Source: Shewanella sp. (GTDB lineage: Bacteria > Pseudomonadota > Gammaproteobacteria > Enterobacterales > Shewanellaceae). Taken from it: DNA of 46,394 bases. Below, one piece after another: positions 17,202-25,721 of this stretch. Under the pieces are notes generated by a model. That model was given only the letters and a program-made list of their open reading frames with translations, searched no databases and was not told the DNA's origin. The stretch's first letter is position 1. Every line of letters begins with the position of its first letter. The DNA lies in contig NZ_JABSSM010000006.1 of assembly GCF_013214165.1 (NCBI RefSeq), forward strand, positions 1-46,394, given 5' to 3'. Position numbers and translations under genes: made by a program.

Positions 17202-18637
17202 AAGACGCTATCCTCTAAGCTGTCGGTTAGCCCAGCGGGAAGCCATTCCAGTAAGGTTTTCCCCCATCTGATATACCAAGGCGGTAGCAGGTCTAGCCTG
17301 ACATAGCCGTGAGAAAAATAGCGATCGGTTACCCTCTGCATATCGGCTGTTGTCACCGCATTTATGCGTTCCCAGGGGCCAGTTAGAGGAGCAAGGCGAT
17401 CTTGAGGTAATGTTGCCGATAGGGCTCTGGCTAATGCAGAAGGGCTATCGACTTCTCTGAGTTTCAGGTTGAGCCATTGGGCCTTCAATTGGGTCAAATC
17501 ACTCTCGCTTATTCCTTGGTTGTTTAGCTGAGTTATCATCTGCTCAATATTCTCTGCCAGCTTGTCTAGGGAGGTCTTGGCCCTCGGCACCATGACTAGG
17601 TTGGTGACTCCCATATGCTCCATGGACAAGGGGATCGAGTAGGTGACTAGCTGCTGCGGCTCCCTTAAGCCTGACTGCTTGATGATGCTACTTCGATTTT
17701 GAAACAGGTAGCCTTCGAGTAAAGTGACGGCGGCAGCGTCGCGATGAGCTTGTCCTACCGTATGCCAGGCAAGCAGTAATGCGGGCCAGGGCCCCCGGCT
17801 ATCGACTATCTCGGCGCGCACAGGTTTGTTGGCAAAAATGTACTCTCGATGAGTGTTAATGGGTGTGGAAGGTTTAGCCCAGTCACCGAACAGTGATTGA
17901 ATCCACTCTGTGGTCTGCGGCGGAAGGTCACCGACTATGCTGAGCTGCATCGCGTCGGGGCGATAATGGTGTTGATGGAACTGGTTCAGGCTGGTTGGCG
18001 TCGATTGGGTTATATCTTGCTTAGAGCCTATGACCGCGTGTTGATAGGGCGTGCCTGCTACTTGCTCTAAGAGAAACTCCATCGCTTGGCGTACATAGGG
18101 CTGATTATCTATGCTGCTAGCCATCTCCTCTAACACGGTTGCCTGCTGATTGGTGACTGTCTCTTGAGTTAGGGCCGGGCGAATGAAGCGGTCGGCTTCT
18201 AGCCATAGGGCGAGCTCGAGTGCCGCAGATGGAATAGTCAGATAGTAGTTGGTGAAATCGAAGAAGGTGGAGGCATTGAATTGCCCACTGAGTGAGCTCA
18301 TCGTCTGGGCGTAGCTGTCGCCGGGGGCATTTTTACTGCCCTTAAATAACATGTGTTCAAAAAGATGCGCATAACCGGTTTGTCCCGGCGCTTCATCTCT
18401 GGAGCCGACACTGAACTGGCTGGCAATAGACACACTCAAGGTGTTATCCATGGGGAGTGATCTGATCTGCAGCCCATTGTCTAGTGTCTGGTAGTCGATC
18501 CTCTGCTCTAGCTGGTAAAGAGGCCTAGCCAGCTGCTCCAGGTCCAACTCTTCTGCCAAGGTGTTCGGGCTTATTAAAGTGTATAAGCAGGAAATGTAGC
18601 CTAGCAGGCCATATTTTAGACTGAATTCCGTTTTCAT
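17198..18637 (-). CDS. M16 zinc metalloprotease, catalytic subunit
   Basis: From ATG 18637 (479 residues) the protein begins with a Sec-type signal (about 1-27) and is probably periplasmic. The inverted zinc motif HxxEH is HLFEHMLFKGS, with His91, Glu94 and His95; a further glutamate ligand lies in TVLEEMAS (Glu170 or Glu171). This is a pitrilysin/insulinase-type peptidase of the short M16B form, which normally works with a partner; the non-catalytic partner is encoded immediately downstream with a 4-base overlap. A TTG four codons upstream (18649) is possible but has no better ribosome binding site. It probably degrades peptides in the envelope. Confidence 0.9.
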   Translation of the reverse strand: MKTEFSLKYGLLGYISCLYTLISPNTLAEELDLEQLARPLYQLEQRIDYQTLDNGLQIRSLPMDNTLSVSIASQFSVGSRDEAPGQTGYAHLFEHMLFKGSKNAPGDSYAQTMSSLSGQFNASTFFDFTNYYLTIPSAALELALWLEADRFIRPALTQETVTNQQATVLEEMASSIDNQPYVRQAMEFLLEQVAGTPYQHAVIGSKQDITQSTPTSLNQFHQHHYRPDAMQLSIVGDLPPQTTEWIQSLFGDWAKPSTPINTHREYIFANKPVRAEIVDSRGPWPALLLAWHTVGQAHRDAAAVTLLEGYLFQNRSSIIKQSGLREPQQLVTYSIPLSMEHMGVTNLVMVPRAKTSLDKLAENIEQMITQLNNQGISESDLTQLKAQWLNLKLREVDSPSALARALSATLPQDRLAPLTGPWERINAVTTADMQRVTDRYFSHGYVRLDLLPPWYIRWGKTLLEWLPAGLTDSLEDSVL

Positions 18638-18800
18638 GTTATTGCTCAATCTGGCTGTTATAGCTATTTTATAGCAGCTTTTTATCTTATTGTGGAGTGA
18701 TTACATTATCTCGGATTGGGCTATGCTCTCCACATCTGTATTGGTGTCTATGCCGCGATATTAATTGTTCTCAGAGCGTGGAAGCTACTGAGAACAGAGC

Positions 18801-19724
18801 TTAATAAACCGAAGGGTCATCCTTGTTAGGGCGAGTCTTGAAGCGGCGGTGTAACCACATATACTGGCTGGGTGCACGCTCGATGATCCCTTCAATGATC
18901 TTATTGCCTCGCTTCGCATCTACAATCTCATCTTCTCCGGGGAAGTTATCGACAGGCGGCATGATCTCTATGGTGTAGCCTTTATCGTCGGCGTTACGGA
19001 CCACACTGAAGGGCAATACCTTGGCCTTGCCCAGACGTGCCAAGGTGGTGGCGCCTGTGATGGTTGCCGCTTCTTGCATGGCGAAGAAGGGAATGAAGGT
19101 GGCACTGGAGCGGCCAAAATCTTGATCCGCCGTGTACCAGATGACATCTGGGCTTCTCAGGCAGCGTACCATCTTACGCAGATCTCGTTTAGACACCAGA
19201 GCCTTATTGGATCGCAGACGTCCCTTGACCTGAAGGTATTCCAGCACTGGATTATTATGGGGACGATAAACGCCCACGCTGGGGCGAAACTGGCCAAAAA
19301 TTCTTCCTCCCATTTCCAGCGGTAGACAATGTACGGCGAACAGGATCACTCCATGGCCGTCAGCCAACGTCTGTTCGACATGTTGTTGGCCTGTTATGCT
19401 CATGTGGCGTTGCACCCTTGCATCGGACCACCACCAGGCATTGATGGTATCGAAGATGGCCTTGCCCGTTTCTGCAAAATTACGCGTCAACAAGTCCTGT
19501 CGTTCGTTGTCGCTCATCTCGGGGAAGCAAAGTTCCAAATTACGTTTGGCTGTCTTGACTCGACTGCCCATGACGGTTTTCGCTAAGCGCCCGATGAGAC
19601 TACCGAGTTTCATCTGTATCGATAGGGGGAGCACTTGTGTCAGGCGCATTAAACCGAGACCGAACCAGAGTAGCCAGTACTTTGGGTGATATAGATGTGT
19701 CGAAAATTGGGCTTTTTCTACCAC
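18801..19724 (-). CDS. lpxL: Lipid A lauroyl-type acyltransferase
   Basis: This 307-residue inner-membrane enzyme should transfer a fatty acyl chain from acyl-ACP to a lipid A precursor. The HX4(D/E) catalytic motif is HCLPLE (His132, Glu137). The blocks VGVYRPHNNP, KGRLRSNKALVSKRDL, IWYTADQDFG and the C-terminal APSQYMWLHRRFKTRP are those of LpxL. One hydrophobic N-terminal segment (15-34) anchors it. The start codon is GTG at 19724. The gene is isolated, with about 160 bases to the M16 pair and divergent from the HELGH gene. LpxL versus LpxP specificity cannot be told from sequence alone. Confidence 0.85.
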   Translation of the reverse strand: MVEKAQFSTHLYHPKYWLLWFGLGLMRLTQVLPLSIQMKLGSLIGRLAKTVMGSRVKTAKRNLELCFPEMSDNERQDLLTRNFAETGKAIFDTINAWWWSDARVQRHMSITGQQHVEQTLADGHGVILFAVHCLPLEMGGRIFGQFRPSVGVYRPHNNPVLEYLQVKGRLRSNKALVSKRDLRKMVRCLRSPDVIWYTADQDFGRSSATFIPFFAMQEAATITGATTLARLGKAKVLPFSVVRNADDKGYTIEIMPPVDNFPGEDEIVDAKRGNKIIEGIIERAPSQYMWLHRRFKTRPNKDDPSVY

Positions 19725-19962
19725 GGATAACTCAAATAGGGGAAAAGATAGTGCTTATTCTAACGTAATTAGCCCAATAGAGGTTAATATCAGCCTACAT
19801 TCTCACTGCTAATAATGAATAAAATTTGCTGCATCGAGGATTAGTTATACAAATTAAGACATAAGTATTATGAAACTTTCTCTGGCCGCATCAGCAAGCG
19901 TTAGCTCGTGAGCGGCGGGGGTCTTGGAGTATTGAAATTATCAGAAATTTTAAGGTTGAATT

Positions 19963-20787
19963 GTGATTTGGCTGGCACTGGCTCTGAGCTCAGGGGTGTA
20001 TTGGACCGAGGTTGGCGCGAAGCAGGCACTGGTGTGCCAGATGACAGAACTGGGATCTTGTCTCGCTCACTTGCCCCCTAGAGTCAGGCAACAAGTGCCG
20101 AATTCTATCGATGGCCTTAATCGCGCCATGGGACGAAGAGGGGCCATGGTGTTACCTCTTGTGGACACACAAGTATCAGGCCTGATTTTAATCTCACCCT
20201 CCAATATTCCGCAGACCATATTGGTGGATCTCTCGGGTGAGCTGTATTCTTTTCCCTTGGTTGAGTCACAACAATTGACCCTATGGCATGAACTCGGTCA
20301 TCTGCAAGCGGTAGATTTAGTGGATAAGGGGCTGATGGAGGGGCTGACTGATTATCAACATGAATGGCTGGCGGACTGTTATCTGGTCTGGCGTTCGGCG
20401 AGAGAAAAACAAGGATTGGATCTAGCCTGGCAGCAATATCACAGAAGAAATATCGATGTGATGCAAGATGTGTCCTTCATGTCTCATTGGACCGTGCCGG
20501 TGTTATCTCAGCTGTTAAGCCGCTACAAGGTGGAGGAGTTAACTCATTTTGAAACATTCGAAGCCTTGATGGGGGATTTTTTACCTCAACTCGAACAGGC
20601 AAACCAAGATACTCTGGATGAATTCTCCAGCTTAATACATAGAAGCTTCAGCACTCAGGCATCGCTACAACTTCCCAGTTATATGTATTGGCGTAAGCCT
20701 GCCCTGCGCCGGTATTTTGAGTCAACCTTAGTGAGTTTACTCGGAAGAGAGGCTGCCGACCTATGGCTACGAGAGCAAAGTCTGTAA
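19963..20787 (+). CDS. Putative secreted HELGH-type metallopeptidase
   Basis: The 274-residue protein has a zincin motif HELGH (His109, Glu110, His113) and a second acidic block HEWLADCYLVW (133-143). In Gly-zincin-like families the third ligand is an Asp or Glu in such an ADxY/ExxxD block, so Glu134 or Asp138 are candidates. The N-terminus is hydrophobic (IWLALALSSGVYW), consistent with a short signal or anchor. It starts at GTG 19963 after AAGG. The family was not recognised; length and motifs are consistent with uncharacterised Shewanella proteins. It is monocistronic and divergent from lpxL. Its 3' end is partly repeated downstream. Confidence 0.65.
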   Translation: MIWLALALSSGVYWTEVGAKQALVCQMTELGSCLAHLPPRVRQQVPNSIDGLNRAMGRRGAMVLPLVDTQVSGLILISPSNIPQTILVDLSGELYSFPLVESQQLTLWHELGHLQAVDLVDKGLMEGLTDYQHEWLADCYLVWRSAREKQGLDLAWQQYHRRNIDVMQDVSFMSHWTVPVLSQLLSRYKVEELTHFETFEALMGDFLPQLEQANQDTLDEFSSLIHRSFSTQASLQLPSYMYWRKPALRRYFESTLVSLLGREAADLWLREQSL

Positions 20788-20958
20788 ATCTCGTTTTTTA
20801 GCTGAATGCCTTAATTCGAACAAGTAGCCCTAGATACTCTGGCTTCTTCTGTCTCTCTTGTTTAATAGGCAGAAGTTTCACTATATGGCGACAAGATCTA
20901 AGTATGTTAATGACTCTGTAAATCTTGCTTTTTTAGCTGAACCTTAGCTGAACAAGTA
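20761..20958 (+). repeat. Diverged duplication of a gene 3' end
   Basis: Copy one (20761-20826) covers the last codons and stop of the HELGH gene plus following sequence; copy two is at 20881-20958. Shared landmarks in order are GGC-AC-AGA-C-AAGT, CTGTAAATC, a T-run followed by TTTTTTAGCTGAA, and GAACAAGTA. The rest of the 295-base space to the TetR gene shows no gene. Confidence 0.6.
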
Positions 20959-21082
20959 TCTGATATCTTGCTGATAAACTGAGTTATTCAGGTATTCGCT
21001 TTTCTGGTTTGATAGCATCTGGTGCCGCTCGCTAAGTCGCGAAAGGGCATACGCTGTTAAATAATAAGAAGAGGGAGCAGTC

Positions 21083-21568
21083 ATGGCCAAACGTTCAAAA
21101 GCGCAAACAGAACAAACCATTAAGCAGATTTTGGATGAGGCGTTACACCAGATTCTATCGATCGGCTATGAGTCAATGTCTTATACTACCTTGTCTGAGG
21201 CGACCGGGATCAGTCGCACCGGCATCAGCCATCATTTTCCTCGTAAAGCTGAGTTTCTAATACGATTAGATGCCAATATTGCAGACATCTTTATCGATGA
21301 ATTGGATTTTTCGTCGGCAACGGCATTAGAAAAATCTTGGATGGAAGCCATTGAAAGTCATCGTTTTTGTTCTATCCTGCGTCTGTTTTTTAGCCTGTGT
21401 GGTTATTCGAGTAAAGATATCAGCATGTTTAAGGCGATCGATAGGGCTAGAGATACGGCAATATCAAACTTGGACTCACAGGGGCAGAGTGTATTCAATG
21501 ATCTGTTGGGAAGAAGTGCGCAGATCTTATTGTCTCAAGACTTGAGGGTTGCGGCTGCAGCGGCCTAG
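21083..21568 (+). CDS. TetR-family transcriptional regulator
   Basis: This 161-residue DNA-binding protein has a TetR-type helix-turn-helix at about residues 33-53 (SYTTLSEATGISRTGISHHF) preceded by a helix, and a short C-terminal ligand/dimer domain ending in an Ala tail. It is at the short end for the family (usually 190-220), mainly in the C-terminal domain. AGAGGGAG lies 8 bases before ATG 21083. The adjacent genes do not reveal its target. A bidirectional terminator follows. Confidence 0.85.
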   Translation: MAKRSKAQTEQTIKQILDEALHQILSIGYESMSYTTLSEATGISRTGISHHFPRKAEFLIRLDANIADIFIDELDFSSATALEKSWMEAIESHRFCSILRLFFSLCGYSSKDISMFKAIDRARDTAISNLDSQGQSVFNDLLGRSAQILLSQDLRVAAAAA

Positions 21569-21591
21569 GCGAACGATCTAGTTGGAAGAAT

Positions 21592-21618
21592 AAAAAAGGA
21601 GCTAGGTGCTCCTTTTTT
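21592..21618. terminator. Bidirectional intrinsic terminator
   Basis: An 11-bp stem combining six A and GGAGC (21592-21602) pairs with GCTCC and six T (21608-21618) around loop TAGGT. The A/T arms give a T-run on both strands, serving the TetR gene and the convergent 21645 gene. Confidence 0.9.
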
Positions 21619-21644
21619 ATTGAGGCTCAAGATCCCTATGGGCG

Positions 21645-21908
21645 TTAATTATCACGTAACTCCAGATTGGGATTAAAGTCGATATCACCTTCGCTGTCGA
21701 TAGTGACCAGGTGATCCGCTTGTCTCACCACTGCGGTATGTTCATTGTCAGATTGCCTGACGAAAAACAGTCGATAGCCAAATTTTGCTAAGGCATAAAA
21801 CGCGAACCTTTGTGCCCTCGATAGCCTGTTCCAGTGTTGATTAATGTTTGGCTGAGTGATCCTTCTCTCATCGAAACCTGGGAAAGAACTGATGGCCGAT
21901 GCTTGCAT
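21645..21908 (-). CDS. Small conserved hypothetical protein
   Basis: This short protein of 87 residues from ATG 21908 (a GTG three codons upstream, at 21917, is also possible) was not recognised. It has a Pro/Arg/Gln-rich start, a basic helix (NRLSRAQRFAFYALAKFGYRLFFVRQ) and an acidic tail ending IDFNPNLELRDN. No signal peptide or membrane segment is clear. The terminator that follows in the correct orientation and the consistent composition favour a real gene. It resembles small unannotated proteins common in Shewanella, but no function can be given. Confidence 0.6.
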   Translation of the reverse strand: MQASAISSFPGFDERRITQPNINQHWNRLSRAQRFAFYALAKFGYRLFFVRQSDNEHTAVVRQADHLVTIDSEGDIDFNPNLELRDN

Positions 21909-22045
21909 ATTAACCACTTATCGTTACTCACTCATGAATATTTTGAATCTAGCATCATAATACCCAGATGCTGATATTTGATGCAAGCGGGTTCGCATTT
22001 TTGATTAATATTCGCTTAACAGCCTCTGCTATTGCTGATTTTACA

Positions 22046-23461
22046 TTAGAAGTGCCACTGTATGTATAAGCTCTGGTAGTTACTGCCGCCACCGATGCGG
22101 CCAAAGGCTGAGCTCTTCTCATAGATGCCGGATCTGTGGTGTATGCTGTAACCCACCCACATCTTGTCTAAAGAGGGCTTATTAAATAGGTCGCCCATAT
22201 TTACATCTAAAGAAAAATCCAGATAGTTGAGTAATTTTGAGGGCTTATAACCTTTCTCTTCCAGCTCTGAGCCTTCTATATAGGTGACACCAGACACATA
22301 AGATAGCCCTTCGGCGACACCCAGACGCCATCTCGGGCCAAATTCGAAGGTATAGAAGGCCTTTATGGCAATGACGGCTTCCGCCAAGTTGCTCTGTACT
22401 TCTGAATCATGGTGCCAGACTAGGCCCGGGGTGAAGTAGAGCTCGATAGGAAAGTTAAACAGGGTCTCGGTGAGACGCGTACCGTAGAATACCGAGGTCA
22501 ATTGATTCTTGTATGGGTCTGTCTTGGTCTGCCAGGAGAAGATGGCGTTCAGGTTTGAAGGCGTGGCCCAACCATGTGCGATGCGAATAAACTCGTCATC
22601 GCTGCCACCGGAGGAGGCTGTCGAATTCGATTTACTGGTCTTTTTGTTGGTGGCTTTGCTGGTATTACTGAAGTCTGGAAAGAAGCCGAAACCGAGAAAA
22701 GATTCAAATTGATATTGAGTATCTAGGGTCGGCAGGCTAGCCGTGTCATCATCGATGCGCCCCACGCCAAACTTGCCTAGCAGATATAAATTACTATAGA
22801 GGTGATACCTGGCCTTTACCCCAGCATTAAACTCTATGCCGCCACCCGTTTCATATTGATCTAAGCCATAGTAATGCTGGTTAAAGTCGCTACTCTTCCA
22901 ATGAAACTCGGCATAGGGATTAAGGTACCAGTTGCCTGACTCCCAATGATACTGAGTTCGGGTGTAGCCGTAGCTGCGTTTATCCGAGTCAGACATGAAG
23001 GCGACATCAAATTCCCATGCGTCATGGAAGAATCGATACTGCAAGCCTAAGTCGAAGGCCTGGGATTGCGACTTGTTCTGCAGCTCCTGAGGGATATCGA
23101 CGAAACGAAAGCGGGTATAGAGGTTAATCTGATGCTCATCATTCTTCCAAAGGTGTAAACCCGCTTCCATGCCATCGATGAAGAAATAGTCGTTGCGGTA
23201 TTTGATCAGCGGGAGTACATCGTATACCTCGTCATTGTCTACAGCAAAAGGGATATCTCCCCGTCTCATGCCTATCCCCAGCCCCCAGGTTTCCGTCTGG
23301 AATTGTGTGGCATAGATCTTAGGCAGGGGCTCATCTGGCTCAATCGTTTCAGGATCGCTGTGCTCCGATGATAGTGCCAGTCCGCTAAATAACGCGAGCG
23401 TTAGGGCGAGGGATTGAGCAAACTGCTGTGATGACGATAGGAACGGAGAATGCGTTTTCAT
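22046..23461 (-). CDS. MipA/OmpV outer-membrane protein with a second barrel-like half
   Basis: The 471-residue protein has a Sec signal (about 1-31, ending LALSSEH). Residues about 50-255 match MipA/OmpV proteins (TWGLGIGMRRGDIPF, NDYFFIDGMEAGLHLW, aromatic beta-strands ending GFGFFPDF). A Ser/Thr/Lys-rich linker (about 259-282, NKKTSKSNSTASSGGSDD) leads to a second set of strands ending QSLYIQWHF with a terminal aromatic, as expected for outer-membrane insertion. The second half resembles PagL/acyloxyacyl-hydrolase-like barrels in its IHHRSGIYEKSSAFG block, but the PagL His-Ser-Glu spacing is not convincingly kept. Plain OmpV proteins are about 250-280 residues, so this is a double-domain form. 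Role unknown. Confidence 0.75.
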   Translation of the reverse strand: MKTHSPFLSSSQQFAQSLALTLALFSGLALSSEHSDPETIEPDEPLPKIYATQFQTETWGLGIGMRRGDIPFAVDNDEVYDVLPLIKYRNDYFFIDGMEAGLHLWKNDEHQINLYTRFRFVDIPQELQNKSQSQAFDLGLQYRFFHDAWEFDVAFMSDSDKRSYGYTRTQYHWESGNWYLNPYAEFHWKSSDFNQHYYGLDQYETGGGIEFNAGVKARYHLYSNLYLLGKFGVGRIDDDTASLPTLDTQYQFESFLGFGFFPDFSNTSKATNKKTSKSNSTASSGGSDDEFIRIAHGWATPSNLNAIFSWQTKTDPYKNQLTSVFYGTRLTETLFNFPIELYFTPGLVWHHDSEVQSNLAEAVIAIKAFYTFEFGPRWRLGVAEGLSYVSGVTYIEGSELEEKGYKPSKLLNYLDFSLDVNMGDLFNKPSLDKMWVGYSIHHRSGIYEKSSAFGRIGGGSNYQSLYIQWHF

Positions 23462-23806
23462 AGAGTTGTTTTAGAGTTCTTAGTCTGGCTAGTATAAAAT
23501 GAAAATGGAAAGTTAAAAGATTTATTATCTCTTAACGCATCTGTATACATGCTGAATGCAATTGCGTTTATCTAACTTCACGCTCGGAAATCGACTCGTA
23601 ATTCGAAGCAAACCCAGGCTATTCCTAGCCTGGAGAGCAAGATTAATTCCCTTATACATGCCGTTATTTATCGGTCATCAGGCTTGTCTGTTCAAAAAAA
23701 ACCGCTCTATATTCCAAAAAGGTATTAAAAATCAGATTTTATTCTTTTTTGCTTTTCTTCATCGGGGCTAAGCTAACTGACATTACACTGATATAGGGCC
23801 GTACCC
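23462..23806 (+). promoter_or_regulatory. Intergenic region with candidate cysJ promoter
   Basis: These 345 bases lie between divergent genes and have no real ORF. A perfect 8-bp hairpin CCAGGCTA (23614-23621) with 23626-23633 is present. A promoter candidate for cysJIH is TTGTCT (23684-23689), 18-base spacer, TATATT (23708-23713). CysB control is expected for this pathway, but CysB sites are too degenerate to call here. Confidence 0.35.
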
Positions 23807-25624
23807 ATGTTGTTAAAAGAGCTTTCATCACTCGCTTCGCCACTGTCGACAGGGCAGGTGGATAAGTTAAAGCAGCTCACCGCTGAGCTGAGTGCCGTGC
23901 AACTTGCGTGGGTGAGTGGATATCTATCTGCTACTGCCGAGCAAGGAGTCAATCAGCTTGGTAGCGAAGCGGCTACTCAACGCGCTCCGGCACAAACCAT
24001 CACCATACTATACGGTAGTCAAACCGGTAATGGTCGTGGGGTTGCAAGCGAGTTAGCCGCTAAGGCTCAAGCCCTAGGGTACGCCGTCAACCTGGCTTCT
24101 ATGGGGGATTACAAGGTCCGTCAACTGAAGCAAGAAACCCTATTATTGGCTGTCGTGAGCACTCACGGTGAAGGCGAAGCGCCCGATGATGCTATCGAAT
24201 TGCATAAATTCCTGGCATCTAAGCGAGCGCCTAAATTAGAAAACTTGAACTATTCGGTGTTGGCTTTGGGGGATTCGAGTTATGAATTCTTCTGCCAGAC
24301 AGGTAAAGACTTCGATGAACGACTCGCTGCACTCGGCGCTAAGCCACTCCAATCTCTGGTTGAGTGTGATGTTGACTATGAATCTGCCGCCGAGTTGTGG
24401 CAAGCGAGTGTGTTAGAGGCCGTTAAGCCGCTAATCGACGCCTCAGGTGCCAGTGTCGTGTCTTTTTCTGGAGCGGCACTTTCCGCTACGGGCATAACAG
24501 GTGCTACAACGAGTGAATTCACCAAGCAAAAGCCTTATACGGCCGAGCTTCTCGTGAGTCAGAAATTAACGGGCCGGGGCTCGGATCGTGACGTACGTCA
24601 CGTCGAAATCGACTTGGGCGAGTCTGGACTGAGCTATCAGGCGGGTGATGCGCTGGGGGTCTGGTTTACTAATACAGAAACGTTAGTCGAAGAGTTACTG
24701 ACTAAATTATCCCTCGACGGCGATGAAGTCGTCACCTTGGGTAAGGATGAGCTATCGCTTAAGCAAGCGTTAATCGAGAAGAAAGAGCTGACTCAGCTTT
24801 ATCCTGGTCTGATTAAAGATTGGGCCGCACTTAGCGGTAATGCCGAGCTGTTGAGTATCTGTGATGACAAGGAGCTGACTCGGCAGTTTGTGCGAAATAA
24901 TCAACTAGCGGACCTTGTGGCTACTTACAGCGCAGAGGTGACCTCTATTCAGCTGTTAGCCATGCTGCGTCCCATCACACCTCGTCTGTATTCCATTGCA
25001 TCGAGTCAGTCTGAGGTCGAGTCAGAGGTACACTTGACCGTTGCCTTAGTCGAGGATGAACGCGCAGGAGCCACAAGATTTGGCGGCGCCTCACAGTTTC
25101 TGGCTCAGGCACAAGAAGGCGCCGAAGTGAAGGTTTATGTCGAACCGAACAAGCATTTCAGGTTACCGGAAAATCCAGAGACACCAGTGATCATGGTGGG
25201 GCCGGGCACAGGAATAGCGCCGTTTAGAGCCTTCATGCAAGAGCGTGCGGCTCAAGGGATTGAGGGCAATAGCTGGCTTATCTTCGGTAACCCACATTTT
25301 GAGCAGGATTTTCTCTATCAAACTGAGTGGCAGCAATATCTGCAAGATGGCTCGTTATCTCGTATAGATTTAGCCTTCTCTAGAGATCAAGACCATAAGA
25401 TCTATGTGCAGCACAGAATCGCCGAGCAGGGTGAAGAGTTATGGAACTGGCTTGAGTCCGGCGCGCATTTCTATATCTGTGGTGATGCCGAGCGTATGGC
25501 GAAAGATGTGCACCAGGCCTTGCTGGATATCGCGGTGAAGTTTGGCGGTAAAAACGAGGAAGAGGCCGAGGCCTACTTTGAGCAATTACGCCGCGACAAG
25601 CGTTATCAGAAAGACGTTTATTGA
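23807..25624 (+). CDS. cysJ: Sulfite reductase flavoprotein subunit
   Basis: CysJ passes electrons from NADPH through FAD and FMN to CysI. The 605-residue protein has a short N-terminal segment and a flavodoxin domain with the FMN loop YGSQTGNG at 69-76. The FAD region has RLYSIASSQ near 393, the NADPH region has GPGTGIAPFRAFMQ near 465, and the C-terminal RYQKDVY is the family ending. Length and order are normal for CysJ. The ATG at 23807 follows AGGG. It heads cysJ-cysI-cysH, the cytoplasmic assimilatory route from PAPS to sulfide. The gap to cysI is 97 bases and contains a small inverted repeat (TTACCG...CGGTAA). Confidence 0.96.
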   Translation: MLLKELSSLASPLSTGQVDKLKQLTAELSAVQLAWVSGYLSATAEQGVNQLGSEAATQRAPAQTITILYGSQTGNGRGVASELAAKAQALGYAVNLASMGDYKVRQLKQETLLLAVVSTHGEGEAPDDAIELHKFLASKRAPKLENLNYSVLALGDSSYEFFCQTGKDFDERLAALGAKPLQSLVECDVDYESAAELWQASVLEAVKPLIDASGASVVSFSGAALSATGITGATTSEFTKQKPYTAELLVSQKLTGRGSDRDVRHVEIDLGESGLSYQAGDALGVWFTNTETLVEELLTKLSLDGDEVVTLGKDELSLKQALIEKKELTQLYPGLIKDWAALSGNAELLSICDDKELTRQFVRNNQLADLVATYSAEVTSIQLLAMLRPITPRLYSIASSQSEVESEVHLTVALVEDERAGATRFGGASQFLAQAQEGAEVKVYVEPNKHFRLPENPETPVIMVGPGTGIAPFRAFMQERAAQGIEGNSWLIFGNPHFEQDFLYQTEWQQYLQDGSLSRIDLAFSRDQDHKIYVQHRIAEQGEELWNWLESGAHFYICGDAERMAKDVHQALLDIAVKFGGKNEEEAEAYFEQLRRDKRYQKDVY

Positions 25625-25721
25625 TCTTGAGAAGCCTTACCGGGTCTGAATACTCGGTAATGGGATCTTCTGTTTAAACCTAATATAAGATGCGATGCCT
25701 ATTTAGAGCGTCGCACCAGAG

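Noticed and set aside
22046..22160. PagL-type lipid A deacylase active site in the OmpV-like protein
   Set aside because: An H-R-S triplet is present, but the following Glu is four residues on instead of about twelve, so catalysis cannot be supported.
25638..25672. Inverted repeat TTACCG...CGGTAA between cysJ and cysI as a terminator
   Set aside because: The stem is only 6 bp and lacks a T-run; more likely a minor mRNA structure within the operon.
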